DNA of 20,174 nucleotides, taken from positions 1-20,174 of IMG/VR virus record IMGVR_UViG_3300046543_000153; one strand, 5' to 3'. The translations under genes and the position numbers were made by a program. How positions within the stretch are numbered: the first letter of the stretch is position 1; each line of letters begins with the position of its first letter. Below are positions 6,775 through 14,752 of this stretch, in pieces. The DNA comes from a virus. Below the pieces are notes generated by a model. The model was not told the origin of the DNA, made no database searches, and saw only the letters and a program-made list of their open reading frames with translations.

Positions 6775-8877
6775 TCACTCCATATGAAACACTGGCTGAG
6801 CCAACGATAGCTTGATCAGTTCTTTTGCCCGGTCCGTCTCGCTCATCTTACTCAGACGATCGTTGTACGCCGTAACAATAGCCTGATCATCAAGTGAGAG
6901 CTGGCTATTCCCACTCTGACTTCCGACGTCTTGCCCTTTGGCAATCGCCGTAAACTTGGTCACTCCCTTACCAGGCATAGGCATGTCTTTCAATGCCTTC
7001 ACCTGTTTGACAAGATCTGTGACGACAGTCCCAATCTTGCCGAGCTGGAACTCCAGGCCGTTCGTCTTGCCAAGGAGCTTCAGGATAGGTACTGGAAGGT
7101 TCGTATTCTCGAGTGTGAGATCGCTATCTGTTAGGTTCTCGAGATTCTTCCTGAGAGGTGAGCTAGCTGCGAACGCCATCTTGGCTGCTTTGCAAGTCGC
7201 ACCCATAGCACCAAGGTGGTCATGTGCTGTCTTCAGGCGAGCCTTGTCAACAGCGGCTAACTTGCCCATATCTCCATCACCTACGCACGCATCCCCACCG
7301 CTCGCGGCAGCAACGTGATCGTGGGCTGACTGTACATGCATCATCTGCTCGTCAGTCAACTTGCTGGCTGCCTTGCTGAGCTCGTCATGGAAGGCTTCTG
7401 GCAGTCCCTCGATGCTCCTGAGTGCCTTGCGATAGTCGACGTTCATGTTCTCGGCAACGTTCTTGATGACCACGATAAAGTCCGCGCCGACGTCATCCTC
7501 CACCTCCATGTCCTCACTCTGAACATCAGTACCAGACATGATCTCGTTGACTTCCTCCTGCACCATCGCAAGGAGGAACTTGCACAACGTATCGAGGGCT
7601 TCCGTAGCAGCTTGTGGAAGACTGCTGCCGTCTTGCTCGATAGCCTCCTCCATAACGATGCACTCTTTGACCCACTTCAGCTCGTCGATGATGCAAGCAA
7701 CACGCCCGATGTCGTATAGGGTCTTCTCGATCAGGCTTGACTTCTTTACTGGGACTTTGGCACCGCCTTGCTGAGCGGCTTGTGTAGTGTCTGCGGTATC
7801 GTCACCTGAACTGGCACCGCCTCGATTACGTCTGATAGGTACCTTAGTCCCAGCGGTCCCAGCAGTGGGAGATGTTTTGTCGGGAGTTGCAGCCTTGCCC
7901 GTAAGAAGTTCGGAGAGCTCGTCAACAGCCGCATGAGCGGCGCTGGAAGCTTTGTTGACCGAGTCGTCAACGTCGAGTTGCTGATTATGCTTGATTGCAT
8001 CAGCCTTTCGAGTGAAGGTCTTGCCGTCCTTCGCTTTCCATACCTGCGAAACTTCTTCACCGTTCGCGCCCTCGTTAGTGGTACCATCGTCCTTACGAAC
8101 GTTGCCTGGGGGGTCTGCTGATGCTTGGAAGCCCATGTCTTCGTCTTTGTTGCCCGCTCCGGGATCCACATCGACTGGATCCATCGTGGCACCTTGGTAC
8201 GGACGGTCAGTATTTGTCCGCTTGTCCGTATAGCTGCCAGTCAAGTCGGCCTCAGGAGGCCTGACGGTCTTTGCAGGAGGATCGCTAGGCTTGATCTCGC
8301 CACTGAGACCCTCCTTCTTCAGAGTGTCACCGCTATTATTGCTGCCTGGAGCATCAGAAAGGGCAGGGGCTATGCTCGCGAACGCCCGGTTTTCTTCAGC
8401 GCCATCAGCCTTGATGAACTGGAACGTAGCGCCTGGCACACACGGCAAGTCCACAAGAGACACCTCACTCGGTTCAGCAGTGTACCTGATGAGGCGTGGA
8501 TTATCACGATCCGTCCAACGCTTGACGTATCGGCCTCCGACGGAGAACCCCGTGTAAACGCCCTCCTCCACCTTGCGCCACTCGTCGTCGTCAACAATGC
8601 GTGCGAGACCTCCAATGGCTCGCCCGTTGTCGTCGAAATCCAAGGGCTGGCATACCAGACCAGCGGCGACATTTTTATGCATCGCCCTGATGTTGCCGAA
8701 GTTCTTACCACCGGATGCTCCGTACATATCCTCAGACCACTTCATAAACAGTGGCTTTGAGGTTGTGTAGTCCATGATCTCGCCGGAGCGGTCGCCGAAT
8801 TCCTCGGTGAACTTCCCGTACACCGTCCGGTTGACCGCGTCCACCTTCGTGATAGGTAGGAAGACACTGAGGTTCAT
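6775..8877 (-). CDS. Prohead protease (XkdF-like) fused to a scaffold-like C-terminus
   Basis: The 700-residue protein starts at ATG 8877 with AGGGA about 8 bases upstream. Residues 1-155 resemble XkdF-like phage serine proteases: RAMHKN (His67), EGVYTGFSVGGRYVKRW and EPSEVSLVDLPCVP (Ser140), the His/Ser pattern of prohead maturation proteases. Residues about 175-390 are polar and low in complexity (Asp, Thr, Gly, Lys). The C-terminal half is helical and acidic, with two AHDH motifs (A518 and A551) each followed by a cysteine (C531, C562), then helices LGKTNGLEFQLGKIGTVVTDLVKQVKAL. Family knowledge: such long C-termini commonly act as a scaffold and are cleaved by the protease during capsid maturation. 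It sits directly upstream of the major capsid gene, as expected. Catalysis and scaffold role are inferred. Confidence 0.8.
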   Translation of the reverse strand: MNLSVFLPITKVDAVNRTVYGKFTEEFGDRSGEIMDYTTSKPLFMKWSEDMYGASGGKNFGNIRAMHKNVAAGLVCQPLDFDDNGRAIGGLARIVDDDEWRKVEEGVYTGFSVGGRYVKRWTDRDNPRLIRYTAEPSEVSLVDLPCVPGATFQFIKADGAEENRAFASIAPALSDAPGSNNSGDTLKKEGLSGEIKPSDPPAKTVRPPEADLTGSYTDKRTNTDRPYQGATMDPVDVDPGAGNKDEDMGFQASADPPGNVRKDDGTTNEGANGEEVSQVWKAKDGKTFTRKADAIKHNQQLDVDDSVNKASSAAHAAVDELSELLTGKAATPDKTSPTAGTAGTKVPIRRNRGGASSGDDTADTTQAAQQGGAKVPVKKSSLIEKTLYDIGRVACIIDELKWVKECIVMEEAIEQDGSSLPQAATEALDTLCKFLLAMVQEEVNEIMSGTDVQSEDMEVEDDVGADFIVVIKNVAENMNVDYRKALRSIEGLPEAFHDELSKAASKLTDEQMMHVQSAHDHVAAASGGDACVGDGDMGKLAAVDKARLKTAHDHLGAMGATCKAAKMAFAASSPLRKNLENLTDSDLTLENTNLPVPILKLLGKTNGLEFQLGKIGTVVTDLVKQVKALKDMPMPGKGVTKFTAIAKGQDVGSQSGNSQLSLDDQAIVTAYNDRLSKMSETDRAKELIKLSLAQPVFHME

Positions 8878-8920
8878 GTTAGTAGTCCCTTTTGCTGGTG
8901 ACGTCTCCGTCAGTGGTCAC

Positions 8921-10801
8921 TTATCGAGCCCTTCTCGCGCTTATGAATCCTTGAGCAGTCACAGTACCACTAGCGAAGGTGGCTTGAGCTAGGAGAAAGA
9001 CGTTAGTCGTAGCACTCACATTGACTCTGGTCATACCGGTCTGGATAGTCTGAACCTGCGCTGAGGTGTAACTGACACGTATCTGAGTCGCAGCACCGTT
9101 TCCTGCAGCGAGCTGAGCAGCTGTCGGTAAAGTAGCCGATGTAGTACCGACCGCTGCGCTCAAGCTGCTGGGGGCAGCTGAAGGCGTAAAGATGATCTGA
9201 CCCCAGACGTCCCAATCACCTGCCGTTAGGGCTAGAGTGGCAAGATTTAGAGCGGTTGCCGTTGTTAAGCTTGTAGCAGTTGGCTGACTTGCTGAGAGAA
9301 ACTCGCCTACAACGCCTGCTGCTGCGCTATCAGCAGCGGCCGTCCCTCTAAGGTTCAAGACGCCAGTCATACTGACGCCGCCCGCTAGAGGAACGTAGCT
9401 GCCTAACGATGCAGTGACATTGGCTGCAGTCTGATAACCGCTTGGGTTAGTTGCATTGTATGGCGTGAATGTGAGGGCACTAGTGACGTCGCCTGACGTT
9501 AGTGTGATTGCACCAGTGCGAGTATTGAATGACTGAACTGGAGCTGCTGCGGCTGCTCCTGCCGCGTTCACAAAAGCTGACGGGTTGCTAGCTGCGTAGC
9601 GGCTAGTATCTACGGGGTGTACGTGGTCTGAGCGCGCCCAAGTAGTCCCTGTTCCTACTGCGGCCGTCCCATCCATGCTCGGGGTAGTGCTTGAAGCAGC
9701 TGGAAGGCTTGTTGTTAGTGCATACGGGCCAAGAGTTGTGGTGACTTGAGCAGCAGTCTGGAAGCCGCTTGGGTTCGATGCAGCATAGCGGCTTGTGTCA
9801 CTTGGATGAACATGGTCGCTCCGAGCCCATGTAGTGCCGGTACCAATCGCTGCAGTACCATCCATCGAGGGCGTTGTGCTAGATGCAGCAGGTACTGTCG
9901 GAATATCAGTTAGATAGGCGAGCGCCCCTTGAGCGATAGTATTGACGTAAGGATAGATTCGGCTACCTTGCCAAGCGAACTGGTAGTTGGCATTATTCGC
10001 CCCCATCGTGGGGAAACTGATACCTGGAGCAGGGAAGGCCGATGATGGCGCTGGAACGAGAATTAAGTTATCTGTTCCGAGTGTAGCGATGTTTCCGGCA
10101 TTAGCACTAACTGCCGATGGCCCCGCTGGGCCAGTAGCTCCTGTAGTCCCAGTCGCACCTGTGGTTCCTTGCGGGCCTTGCGGGCCTGTAGCTCCAGGAA
10201 CGCCTTGTGGGCCTACGTTTCCTTGAGCTCCTGTATTTCCCGTTGGACCTGCAGGACCCGTTGCTCCAGCCGTACCAGCAGCACCTGCTGGCCCTTGTGG
10301 GCCAGTCAAGCCAGTAGGACCTACACCACCTTGAGGTCCTTGAGCCCCTGTAGTGCCAGTTGCACCAGCATCACCCTTCGGGCCAGCTGCACCTACAGAT
10401 CCTGCGGGACCTATAGCCCCAGTTGCCCCTGTAGCCCCTGTAGCCCCAGTAGTTCCTTGGGGTCCTTGTGGTCCTATTGTACCAGCAACACCTTGAAGAC
10501 CTTGTGGGCCTATAGGCCCTTGTGGACCAGGAGTTGTCGAGCTTGGCCCGATGGGTCCTACAGCACCATCTATACCAGATGTACCTTGAGGGCCCTCAGG
10601 GCCTTGAGGGCCGGCTGGACCTACTGGACCCGTTAGGCCTATTGGACCTCTAGGACCCGCATCGCCGGTACCGACAAGACCAACGAGCTGCTCCATAGTA
10701 GCGCTGTACGGAGTATCATCCCCCAGCCTCACGACAGGGAATAAGTCAGCCGGCTCCAAGGTGCCGATGTTGGTCGCTTCACTTATCTTGATGTCGGCCA
10801 T
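8921..10801 (-). CDS. Collagen-like fibre protein with ARSDHVHP repeats and a C-terminal head domain
   Basis: The 626-residue protein has a short N-terminal attachment segment ([25 protein letters not shown], residues 1-45). A collagen-like Gly-X-Y region covers about residues 46-228, with one break near SSTTP (87-92). A fibre shaft follows, with two copies of [36 protein letters not shown] (309-345 and 372-408) and [21 protein letters not shown] (425-446), a common phage-fibre motif. The C-terminus (about 485-626) is a beta-rich head ending GFISARRAR, as in many phage fibres. It probably forms a trimeric triple-helical fibre for attachment. Its place among the head genes, not after the tape measure, suggests a capsid or head fibre, though a receptor-binding tail fibre is possible. 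The ATG lies 7 bases after the stop of the upstream gene. Confidence 0.85.
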   Translation of the reverse strand: MADIKISEATNIGTLEPADLFPVVRLGDDTPYSATMEQLVGLVGTGDAGPRGPIGLTGPVGPAGPQGPEGPQGTSGIDGAVGPIGPSSTTPGPQGPIGPQGLQGVAGTIGPQGPQGTTGATGATGATGAIGPAGSVGAAGPKGDAGATGTTGAQGPQGGVGPTGLTGPQGPAGAAGTAGATGPAGPTGNTGAQGNVGPQGVPGATGPQGPQGTTGATGTTGATGPAGPSAVSANAGNIATLGTDNLILVPAPSSAFPAPGISFPTMGANNANYQFAWQGSRIYPYVNTIAQGALAYLTDIPTVPAASSTTPSMDGTAAIGTGTTWARSDHVHPSDTSRYAASNPSGFQTAAQVTTTLGPYALTTSLPAASSTTPSMDGTAAVGTGTTWARSDHVHPVDTSRYAASNPSAFVNAAGAAAAAPVQSFNTRTGAITLTSGDVTSALTFTPYNATNPSGYQTAANVTASLGSYVPLAGGVSMTGVLNLRGTAAADSAAAGVVGEFLSASQPTATSLTTATALNLATLALTAGDWDVWGQIIFTPSAAPSSLSAAVGTTSATLPTAAQLAAGNGAATQIRVSYTSAQVQTIQTGMTRVNVSATTNVFLLAQATFASGTVTAQGFISARRAR

Positions 10802-10807
10802 TTTACA

Positions 10808-11449
10808 TCAGCCCCAGTTCAACCTGCCCTTACCATTCTCGGCTTCGAAGCTTCCGCCTCCGCTCTCCAGGCCTAAAACTTGAGAGGGCTCGCTACCTTT
10901 CGGCCAGAAGACATCGCCCCACAAGTAGACGTCCGCGCTAGCCTGAATGCCTTGAGGAGTAGTCAGACTGAGGAAGAAGCATGGAACGTCTGTCTCACTC
11001 CACGTCCACGTTGACTCTGGAGAGTGCATCACTAAGTCAAGAGCAATATGCTCACCTATAATAGCAGCATACGACTGAGTAGCAGGAACGATCATGTTAC
11101 CTCCCTTATTAGGGGCAGTATAAATACCTCCTACGGCCTTGTCTAAAGGGTTGGTAGAATTGACAACCGTTGCTCGAGTTATACGGAACTTGACCCCGGC
11201 AGGGACGTTTATATCGATATCCTGGTCGGCAGTACTGTTGAAGTCTACCCCTATAGTATGGCCGAGATGTTGAGGTATAAAGGGAATGCACCCCATGTTC
11301 AGCATGTCTACTGCGTCGCCCTTTGGCAACTGATCCAGCGAATAGGGAATGAAGCCGAACGCATCAGCAGTATACACATTGCCGCTGCTACACTGCACTA
11401 TCACACCTATGGACGGGGCCATCAGGAAAACTGTGCGGGGAGATGGCAC
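10808..11449 (-). CDS. Beta-rich capsid-associated protein (putative head decoration), GTG start
   Basis: The protein is 213 residues from GTG 11449. This start is chosen because AGGAG lies 7 bases upstream, overlapping the portal stop codon, while the next in-frame ATG (11422) lacks a ribosome site. The N-terminal part MPSPRTVFLMAPSIGVIVQCSSGNVYTADAFGFIPYS is followed by a GCIPFIPQ element. The C-terminal half (INVPAGVKFRITRATVVNSTNP...GGIYTAPNKGG...SYAAIIGE...FLSLTTPQGIQASADVYLWGDVFW) is a beta-sandwich pattern that I recall from phage head-module proteins encoded just after portal. A surface decoration or fibre-base role is inferred. It lies between portal and the collagen-like fibre and may anchor that fibre. 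Confidence 0.65.
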   Translation of the reverse strand: MPSPRTVFLMAPSIGVIVQCSSGNVYTADAFGFIPYSLDQLPKGDAVDMLNMGCIPFIPQHLGHTIGVDFNSTADQDIDINVPAGVKFRITRATVVNSTNPLDKAVGGIYTAPNKGGNMIVPATQSYAAIIGEHIALDLVMHSPESTWTWSETDVPCFFLSLTTPQGIQASADVYLWGDVFWPKGSEPSQVLGLESGGGSFEAENGKGRLNWG

Positions 11450-11459
11450 TGCTGTTCTC

Positions 11460-13184
11460 CTACTGCTTAGCGGTACTGCTAGTAGTTCCGGGACTTACCG
11501 GAGATGCGAATCTGGGGCTGGTTCTGCCCAAGCCACCCTTACCACGCCCTGCCGTCCCTTTTCCTCCAGCTCCCGCGCCAGACGAGCCATTTCCTCCTCC
11601 CGGGGCTGAGGAGGCTCCGGCTGCACCGCCGGCTGCCAAAGCGGCCACCGCATCAGGCCCAGTGAGGGCCCCAATTGGGACAAAGCCAGAAGTCGTTGCC
11701 AGCATCGGTTGATCCGCTGCACCTCCCATTGGGAGCTTACCTCGCTCTTTGCGGATTTCATCGATGGCAAAGATTCCTGACTTGACATAGCCTGTATCTA
11801 TCTCCATCTGTGCTTTGGGATCTTGCTCACGATCCTCCAAGAACACGAACTCCAGTTCAGGGTGCTTTAGATCAAACCGCAAGATTTGATCCATCAAACC
11901 CTTCCACCATCTCTGAGAAGGAGCCAAGCCCTCTTCCAGAGCACGCGACCTCGCACTGCCAGCAGTAGCACGATTAAGATGAGTGACAAACGGTTCAGGA
12001 GAGATGGAGAAGATGAAGCAGATGACTCTGGCGAGCCACTCATCGTAGTCATCCTTCAAAGGCGGCTCTTTCGTCTCCACGTACTTGAATTGGCCGGGCA
12101 TGAACCGAACCTTACGACGGTTCATCAAGTTGCCTGACATCAGTCCGTCAAACCATGACTGGAAATCACGAATGTTCTGGAGATTCCACGCCTCGGGCAA
12201 CCCTACGAACGCGTCAGGAGTACTGCCAGCCAGGTAATAATCCAGCTGATATACAGCTCGCCTTATCGCGGTATTGACGGTAACCACCACCTGCTCGACA
12301 GGAGACATGCCGTAAACATGATCGCTACGAACATTGCGAGGCATATATAGGAGCTCGGACGCCGTGTAATTAGCAGACGGTACGCCATGGAGGATTTGCT
12401 GGTAAGCAGGATCACCAGGATTAGTAGGGCGACGACCAGTAGCGTCAAGGAGAGGGAAAATAGTACTGCCGTCAATAGGTTCAAGCGCATACAGATCTCC
12501 ACCACGTGTCATACGCTTGTACAACGTGGCTGCATCGATGACGAACATGTCTTCGTTGACACACCGCATCCACTGATCCCACGTATGCTCCTTGTCAGGA
12601 TACATGAGGAAATCAGTCATAGTACGGATGTCTGTCTTCACACTGTCCGGCAGCTTGAGAGTGTTCAGCTCAGATCTCTGGATACTCGTCGGCCTGTTTC
12701 CTGAAGGAAGACCGAATGTTGGACCTGAGTTTGGAGAACTTGCACCAGAATCAGGATCTTCACCAGCCAACTTGCCCACATCGCCTGCGATTACGTTCAT
12801 TCCTCCTTCTTGACCTACTGATTCTCTAGGGCGAATAGCCCAGTCTAATGCAGCGATTTGGTCCTTTCTGGCCTCAATTACGCCACGCAGTACATCGCAG
12901 TTCTGCGCCAGTTGACGTAAGTCGTCGAAGCTGACAGCTTCTTGAGAGCGTGGGTTGTAGTTGAGGTTGTAGCCCGTCTGGTAGTGAAATCTACGCCCTT
13001 TGGCGCCTTCATCTTCTCCTTGTCCAGTAAACGGAGCCAGCGGTTGCCACGGACCGAACCAGTTCTGAGGTCCTACCCCTGTAATAACGTAACGACTAGC
13101 AGCCACCACTCGCTGCACGAACGAAGGTATGACAGGACTGATTCGTCCTACTGGACCTGCTGGACCTACGGGCAGACTAGGCAA
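11460..13184 (-). CDS. Portal protein
   Basis: The open frame runs from TTG 13202. The likelier start is TTG 13184 (574 residues), because AGGGGAG ends 8 bases before it and it overlaps the upstream amidase by 8 bases. Portal-like segments include FDDLRQLAQNCDVLRGVIEARKDQIAALDWAIRP, DQWMRCVNEDMFVIDAATLYKR, HVYGMSPVEQVVVTVNTAIRRAVYQLDYYLAGSTPDAFVGLP and VICFIFSISPEPFVTHLNRATAGSARS. These fit HK97-type portals, the dodecameric ring through which DNA enters and leaves the head. Residues near 126-190 form a polar low-complexity segment, and the C-terminal 60 residues are Gly/Ala/Ser-rich and probably disordered. No ATG exists before the conserved region, so a TTG or GTG start is required. Confidence 0.85.
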   Translation of the reverse strand: MPSLPVGPAGPVGRISPVIPSFVQRVVAASRYVITGVGPQNWFGPWQPLAPFTGQGEDEGAKGRRFHYQTGYNLNYNPRSQEAVSFDDLRQLAQNCDVLRGVIEARKDQIAALDWAIRPRESVGQEGGMNVIAGDVGKLAGEDPDSGASSPNSGPTFGLPSGNRPTSIQRSELNTLKLPDSVKTDIRTMTDFLMYPDKEHTWDQWMRCVNEDMFVIDAATLYKRMTRGGDLYALEPIDGSTIFPLLDATGRRPTNPGDPAYQQILHGVPSANYTASELLYMPRNVRSDHVYGMSPVEQVVVTVNTAIRRAVYQLDYYLAGSTPDAFVGLPEAWNLQNIRDFQSWFDGLMSGNLMNRRKVRFMPGQFKYVETKEPPLKDDYDEWLARVICFIFSISPEPFVTHLNRATAGSARSRALEEGLAPSQRWWKGLMDQILRFDLKHPELEFVFLEDREQDPKAQMEIDTGYVKSGIFAIDEIRKERGKLPMGGAADQPMLATTSGFVPIGALTGPDAVAALAAGGAAGASSAPGGGNGSSGAGAGGKGTAGRGKGGLGRTSPRFASPVSPGTTSSTAKQ

Positions 13185-13569
13185 CAGTCTCACTCCCCTC
13201 AAGTTCGATCACGTAGAAAGCATCGCCATCGTTCACTGCACCTTTTGGATCTGTTCCACCACGATAGCGGATTACTCGCTGCGCTACAGGCTGGCTAACC
13301 CACTGATCCCATACTAGCAGTCCATCACTATTAACGGCGATCAGGATCGCTGCGTGACTTCTTCCGTCGGTAGCGTTCTCATAGCGGCCGGCCTTACTGA
13401 ATGTAGCAATTGCAGTGCCAGGTACATGATTTCCACCACGCACCTGAGCACCTCGCCTCCAAGCCGACGTAGGAGGCGCTCCCGTTACCTCACGAACATA
13501 AGCAACACAGTGGCCATTTGGGACCACACTCCCAGCGAGTCGCTCTTGTCCTTGGGCAACGAAAGCCAT
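13177..13569 (-). CDS. BPSL0067-type cysteine amidase (CHAP-like), probable lysis enzyme
   Basis: The 130-residue protein starts at ATG 13569 with AGGGAGG 10 bases upstream. It contains NGHCVAYVREVTGAPPTSAWRRGAQVRGG, GTAIATF, GRSHAAILIAV and LLVWDQWVSQPVAQRVI, ending DGDAFYVIELEG. Cys21 and His72 are the likely catalytic pair of a papain-like peptidoglycan amidase, with Asp88 nearby. This pattern matches the BPSL0067 family, related to CHAP/NlpC-P60 and type VI amidase effectors. In a phage late operon it most likely cleaves the cell-wall peptide as endolysin. It has no signal peptide and follows two or more small membrane proteins that could act as holins. It overlaps the portal start by 8 bases. 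Family recall is good; use in lysis is inferred. Confidence 0.78.
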   Translation of the reverse strand: MAFVAQGQERLAGSVVPNGHCVAYVREVTGAPPTSAWRRGAQVRGGNHVPGTAIATFSKAGRYENATDGRSHAAILIAVNSDGLLVWDQWVSQPVAQRVIRYRGGTDPKGAVNDGDAFYVIELEGSETVA

Positions 13570-13574
13570 CAGAC

Positions 13575-13757
13575 CTATGCCTCCCTCTGAGGCTTGTTCT
13601 CAACTTGAGCTTTTGCCTCATCAACGTTGAGACCGGATCCAGTCGCCATATGCTTAACAACCTGAGTCAGCAGCATCTTAATGTGCTGGAGCTCTCCCTC
13701 GATACGCCTAAGGCGTTCATCAGCAGGCAGTACTTGCTTGTCTGCGCTCTCGCTCAT
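13575..13757 (-). CDS. Small coiled-coil protein in the lysis-type cluster
   Basis: The 60-residue protein starts at ATG 13757 with AGGAAGGA about 10 bases upstream, inside the end of the preceding gene. The middle (DERLRRIEGELQHIKMLLTQVVKHMA) has heptad spacing of Leu/Ile/Met and looks like a short coiled coil, with a polar acidic C-terminus (VDEAKAQVENKPQREA). No membrane segment or signal peptide is present. It lies 2 bases after the 54-residue membrane protein and 5 bases before the amidase start, so it is co-translated with them. I do not recognise a named family. It may modify holin or lysin timing, but nothing in the sequence proves this. Confidence 0.7.
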   Translation of the reverse strand: MSESADKQVLPADERLRRIEGELQHIKMLLTQVVKHMATGSGLNVDEAKAQVENKPQREA

Positions 13758-13759
13758 GG

Positions 13760-13924
13760 TTAGTAGATCCTTCCTCCTCCAAATATTAGTACAAGCAAGA
13801 CAATGATTAGGACCACTCCTACGATCCCCAGTCCTTGATGTCCGTAGTAACCTCCCCGATAGCCGTAGAAGCCACCACCACCGAACAGAATCACGATAAT
13901 GATGATGAGCAGCAAGAGGTTCAT
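13760..13924 (-). CDS. DUF3309-like two-segment membrane miniprotein
   Basis: This 54-residue protein starts at ATG 13924, overlapping the stop of the holin-like gene as ATGA. It has a hydrophobic N-terminus (MNLLLLIIIIVILF), a Gly/Tyr-rich middle (GGGGFYGYRGGYYGHQ), then a second hydrophobic segment (GIVGVVLIIVLLVLIF) and GGGRIY. The layout of two short hydrophobic stretches around a GY-rich turn, ending in GR-I, resembles DUF3309-type miniproteins of proteobacteria. In this cluster it could be a holin, antiholin or pinholin-like component. The similarity is by recall of the pattern and needs a profile search. Upstream GGATGG gives a weak ribosome site, so translation is probably coupled. 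Confidence 0.72.
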   Translation of the reverse strand: MNLLLLIIIIVILFGGGGFYGYRGGYYGHQGLGIVGVVLIIVLLVLIFGGGRIY

Positions 13925-14103
13925 GCTAGTAACCATCCATGCCTAGCTAAGCCCACGAGGATGATGATCAGGCAGACCAGCACAATGACAAGTTTCAAGA
14001 TCGGATCGATCAGCACTGGACCTCGCGCAACGATAATGATCAGGTCGACTAGCCAGCATGCCAGCCAGGCGATGATCGCGTAGACAATCGCCTTCTCTTG
14101 CAT
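13921..14103 (-). CDS. Holin-like small membrane protein
   Basis: The protein is 60 residues from ATG 14103, with AAGGA about 8 bases upstream. The GTG one codon earlier is a less likely start. It has two hydrophobic segments (IVYAIIAWLACWLVDLIIIVA, about residues 6-26, and LKLVIVLVCLIIILVGLA, about 36-53) joined by a short loop, and a short charged N-terminus (MQEKA). Size, two membrane passes and its place just upstream of an amidase fit a class II holin that makes pores in the inner membrane. Its ATG shares one base with the stop of the four-cysteine gene, and its stop overlaps the next start (ATGA), so it is tightly coupled to both. No conserved holin motif exists to prove function. Confidence 0.72.
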   Translation of the reverse strand: MQEKAIVYAIIAWLACWLVDLIIIVARGPVLIDPILKLVIVLVCLIIILVGLARHGWLLA

Positions 14104-14375
14104 CACTTACTTCCTTTCTTACGTTCGTCAATTCTTGCAGCAAGGGACGAAGTAGGGAGCGTAGTAGGAAGTTCAGCTGGTGCAGGCGTTCCCCTCTGAA
14201 ACTCTCCGCACCAATCGTAAGCGTCGACTAAAGGAGCAGACATGCGTGCGGGGTTATGTACCGGACGAGGCGGATAGCGACGACAGAAGAACTTCGTATA
14301 GCCGTCTGGGTAAACCTGAGCGTACCGACAGACTACACAAAATTCCGCAGCGGTTTCGGGATCTGTTTCACTCAT
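14103..14375 (-). CDS. Four-cysteine (putative zinc-binding) small protein
   Basis: The 90-residue protein starts at ATG 14375, chosen because GGAG lies 7 bases upstream and it overlaps the preceding gene by 8 bases. The longer open frame upstream lies inside that gene. It contains CVVC (C13, C16), FFCRRYPP (C31) and YDWCGEF (C56), a C-x2-C...C...C layout typical of zinc or iron-sulfur ligands. The ending is polar and basic. Proteins with CxxC, CRR-PP and WCGEF motifs recur in proteobacterial phages, but I know of no settled function. It lies next to membrane proteins of the putative lysis cluster. Metal binding is inferred from the cysteines. Confidence 0.75.
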   Translation of the reverse strand: MSETDPETAAEFCVVCRYAQVYPDGYTKFFCRRYPPRPVHNPARMSAPLVDAYDWCGEFQRGTPAPAELPTTLPTSSLAARIDERKKGSK

Positions 14376-14667
14376 TTCCAGACTCCGGCGGTGGTGGAGG
14401 AGGACCTCCGTTGCCATTCCTCGCAGCTAGTAACAATGCCAAGATAGCTGCCAGAACTTCTGCCCAGATCTCTCGAACCTGTGCACTGACGTTCTCACAA
14501 GCACCTATCTCGTACCGGCCAGATAGTATCAGCCAGAAACAGCCAGTGCCCGCTATCACAGTCATCATCAGCTCGGTCACGATCACGATAGCGAGCAACC
14601 AGAAGGCCGCCTTGAGCATAGAGAAGGGAGGACGTGCCATTACGTCTGACCATACTAGTTCCCTCAC
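14368..14667 (-). CDS. Two-helix membrane protein with a polyproline tail
   Basis: The start is uncertain. GTG 14667 (99 residues) shares one base with the stop of a 19-residue ORF (TAGTG) and has GGGAGG only 3 bases away. ATG 14640 and ATG 14691 are alternatives without a clear Shine-Dalgarno. The sequence has a hydrophobic helix (AAFWLLAIVIVTELMMTVIAGTGCFWLIL), a polar loop with two cysteines (TGCFW and IGACENVS), and a second helix (IWAEVLAAILALLLAA). It ends in GGPPPPPPESGNE. Position, next to the four-cysteine and holin-like genes, fits an accessory lysis or membrane protein. The Cys-loop and polyproline tail give no firm family. Confidence 0.6.
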   Translation of the reverse strand: MRELVWSDVMARPPFSMLKAAFWLLAIVIVTELMMTVIAGTGCFWLILSGRYEIGACENVSAQVREIWAEVLAAILALLLAARNGNGGPPPPPPESGNE

Positions 14668-14726
14668 TATCCTCCCAAATAGCGTCGCCATATGGCGCGC
14701 ACTCGCTTGATGAATGCGCGCCACAT
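14667..14726 (-). CDS. Possible 19-residue cationic ORF overlapping a hairpin
   Basis: The frame from ATG 14726 to TAG 14667-14669 gives MWRAFIKRVRAIWRRYLGG, a strongly basic amphipathic peptide with two tryptophans. AGGA lies 9 bases before its ATG. Its stop shares a base with the GTG start of the next gene. It could be a leader peptide coupling translation to that membrane protein or a small membrane-active peptide. So short an ORF may also be chance; codon conservation across relatives would decide. Confidence 0.35.
   Translation of the reverse strand: MWRAFIKRVRAIWRRYLGG
14694..14722 (-). promoter_or_regulatory. Hairpin in the start region of the lysis-type cluster
   Basis: GGCGCGCA (14694-14701) and TGCGCGCC (14715-14722) are exact complements separated by 13 bases. 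The stem covers early codons of the possible 19-residue ORF and ends 3 bases before an alternative ATG (14691). It could mask starts or mark mRNA processing. No U-tract follows, so it is not an intrinsic terminator. Confidence 0.5.
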
Positions 14727-14752
14727 GTCGATTAGTCCTAGTCTCAGCCCGC

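Noticed and set aside
8125-8760. 211-codon plus-strand frame inside the protease gene
   Set aside because: No ribosome site and no family pattern; the minus frame encodes recognisable protease motifs.
10169-10636. Plus-strand Cys/Ser/Arg-rich frame opposite the collagen region
   Set aside because: It is the reverse complement of Gly-X-Y codons, so its repetitive pattern is a shadow.
10110-10690. CRISPR-like array from the periodic 9-base pattern
   Set aside because: Periodicity comes from Gly-X-Y codons in an intact open frame, not from repeats with unique spacers.
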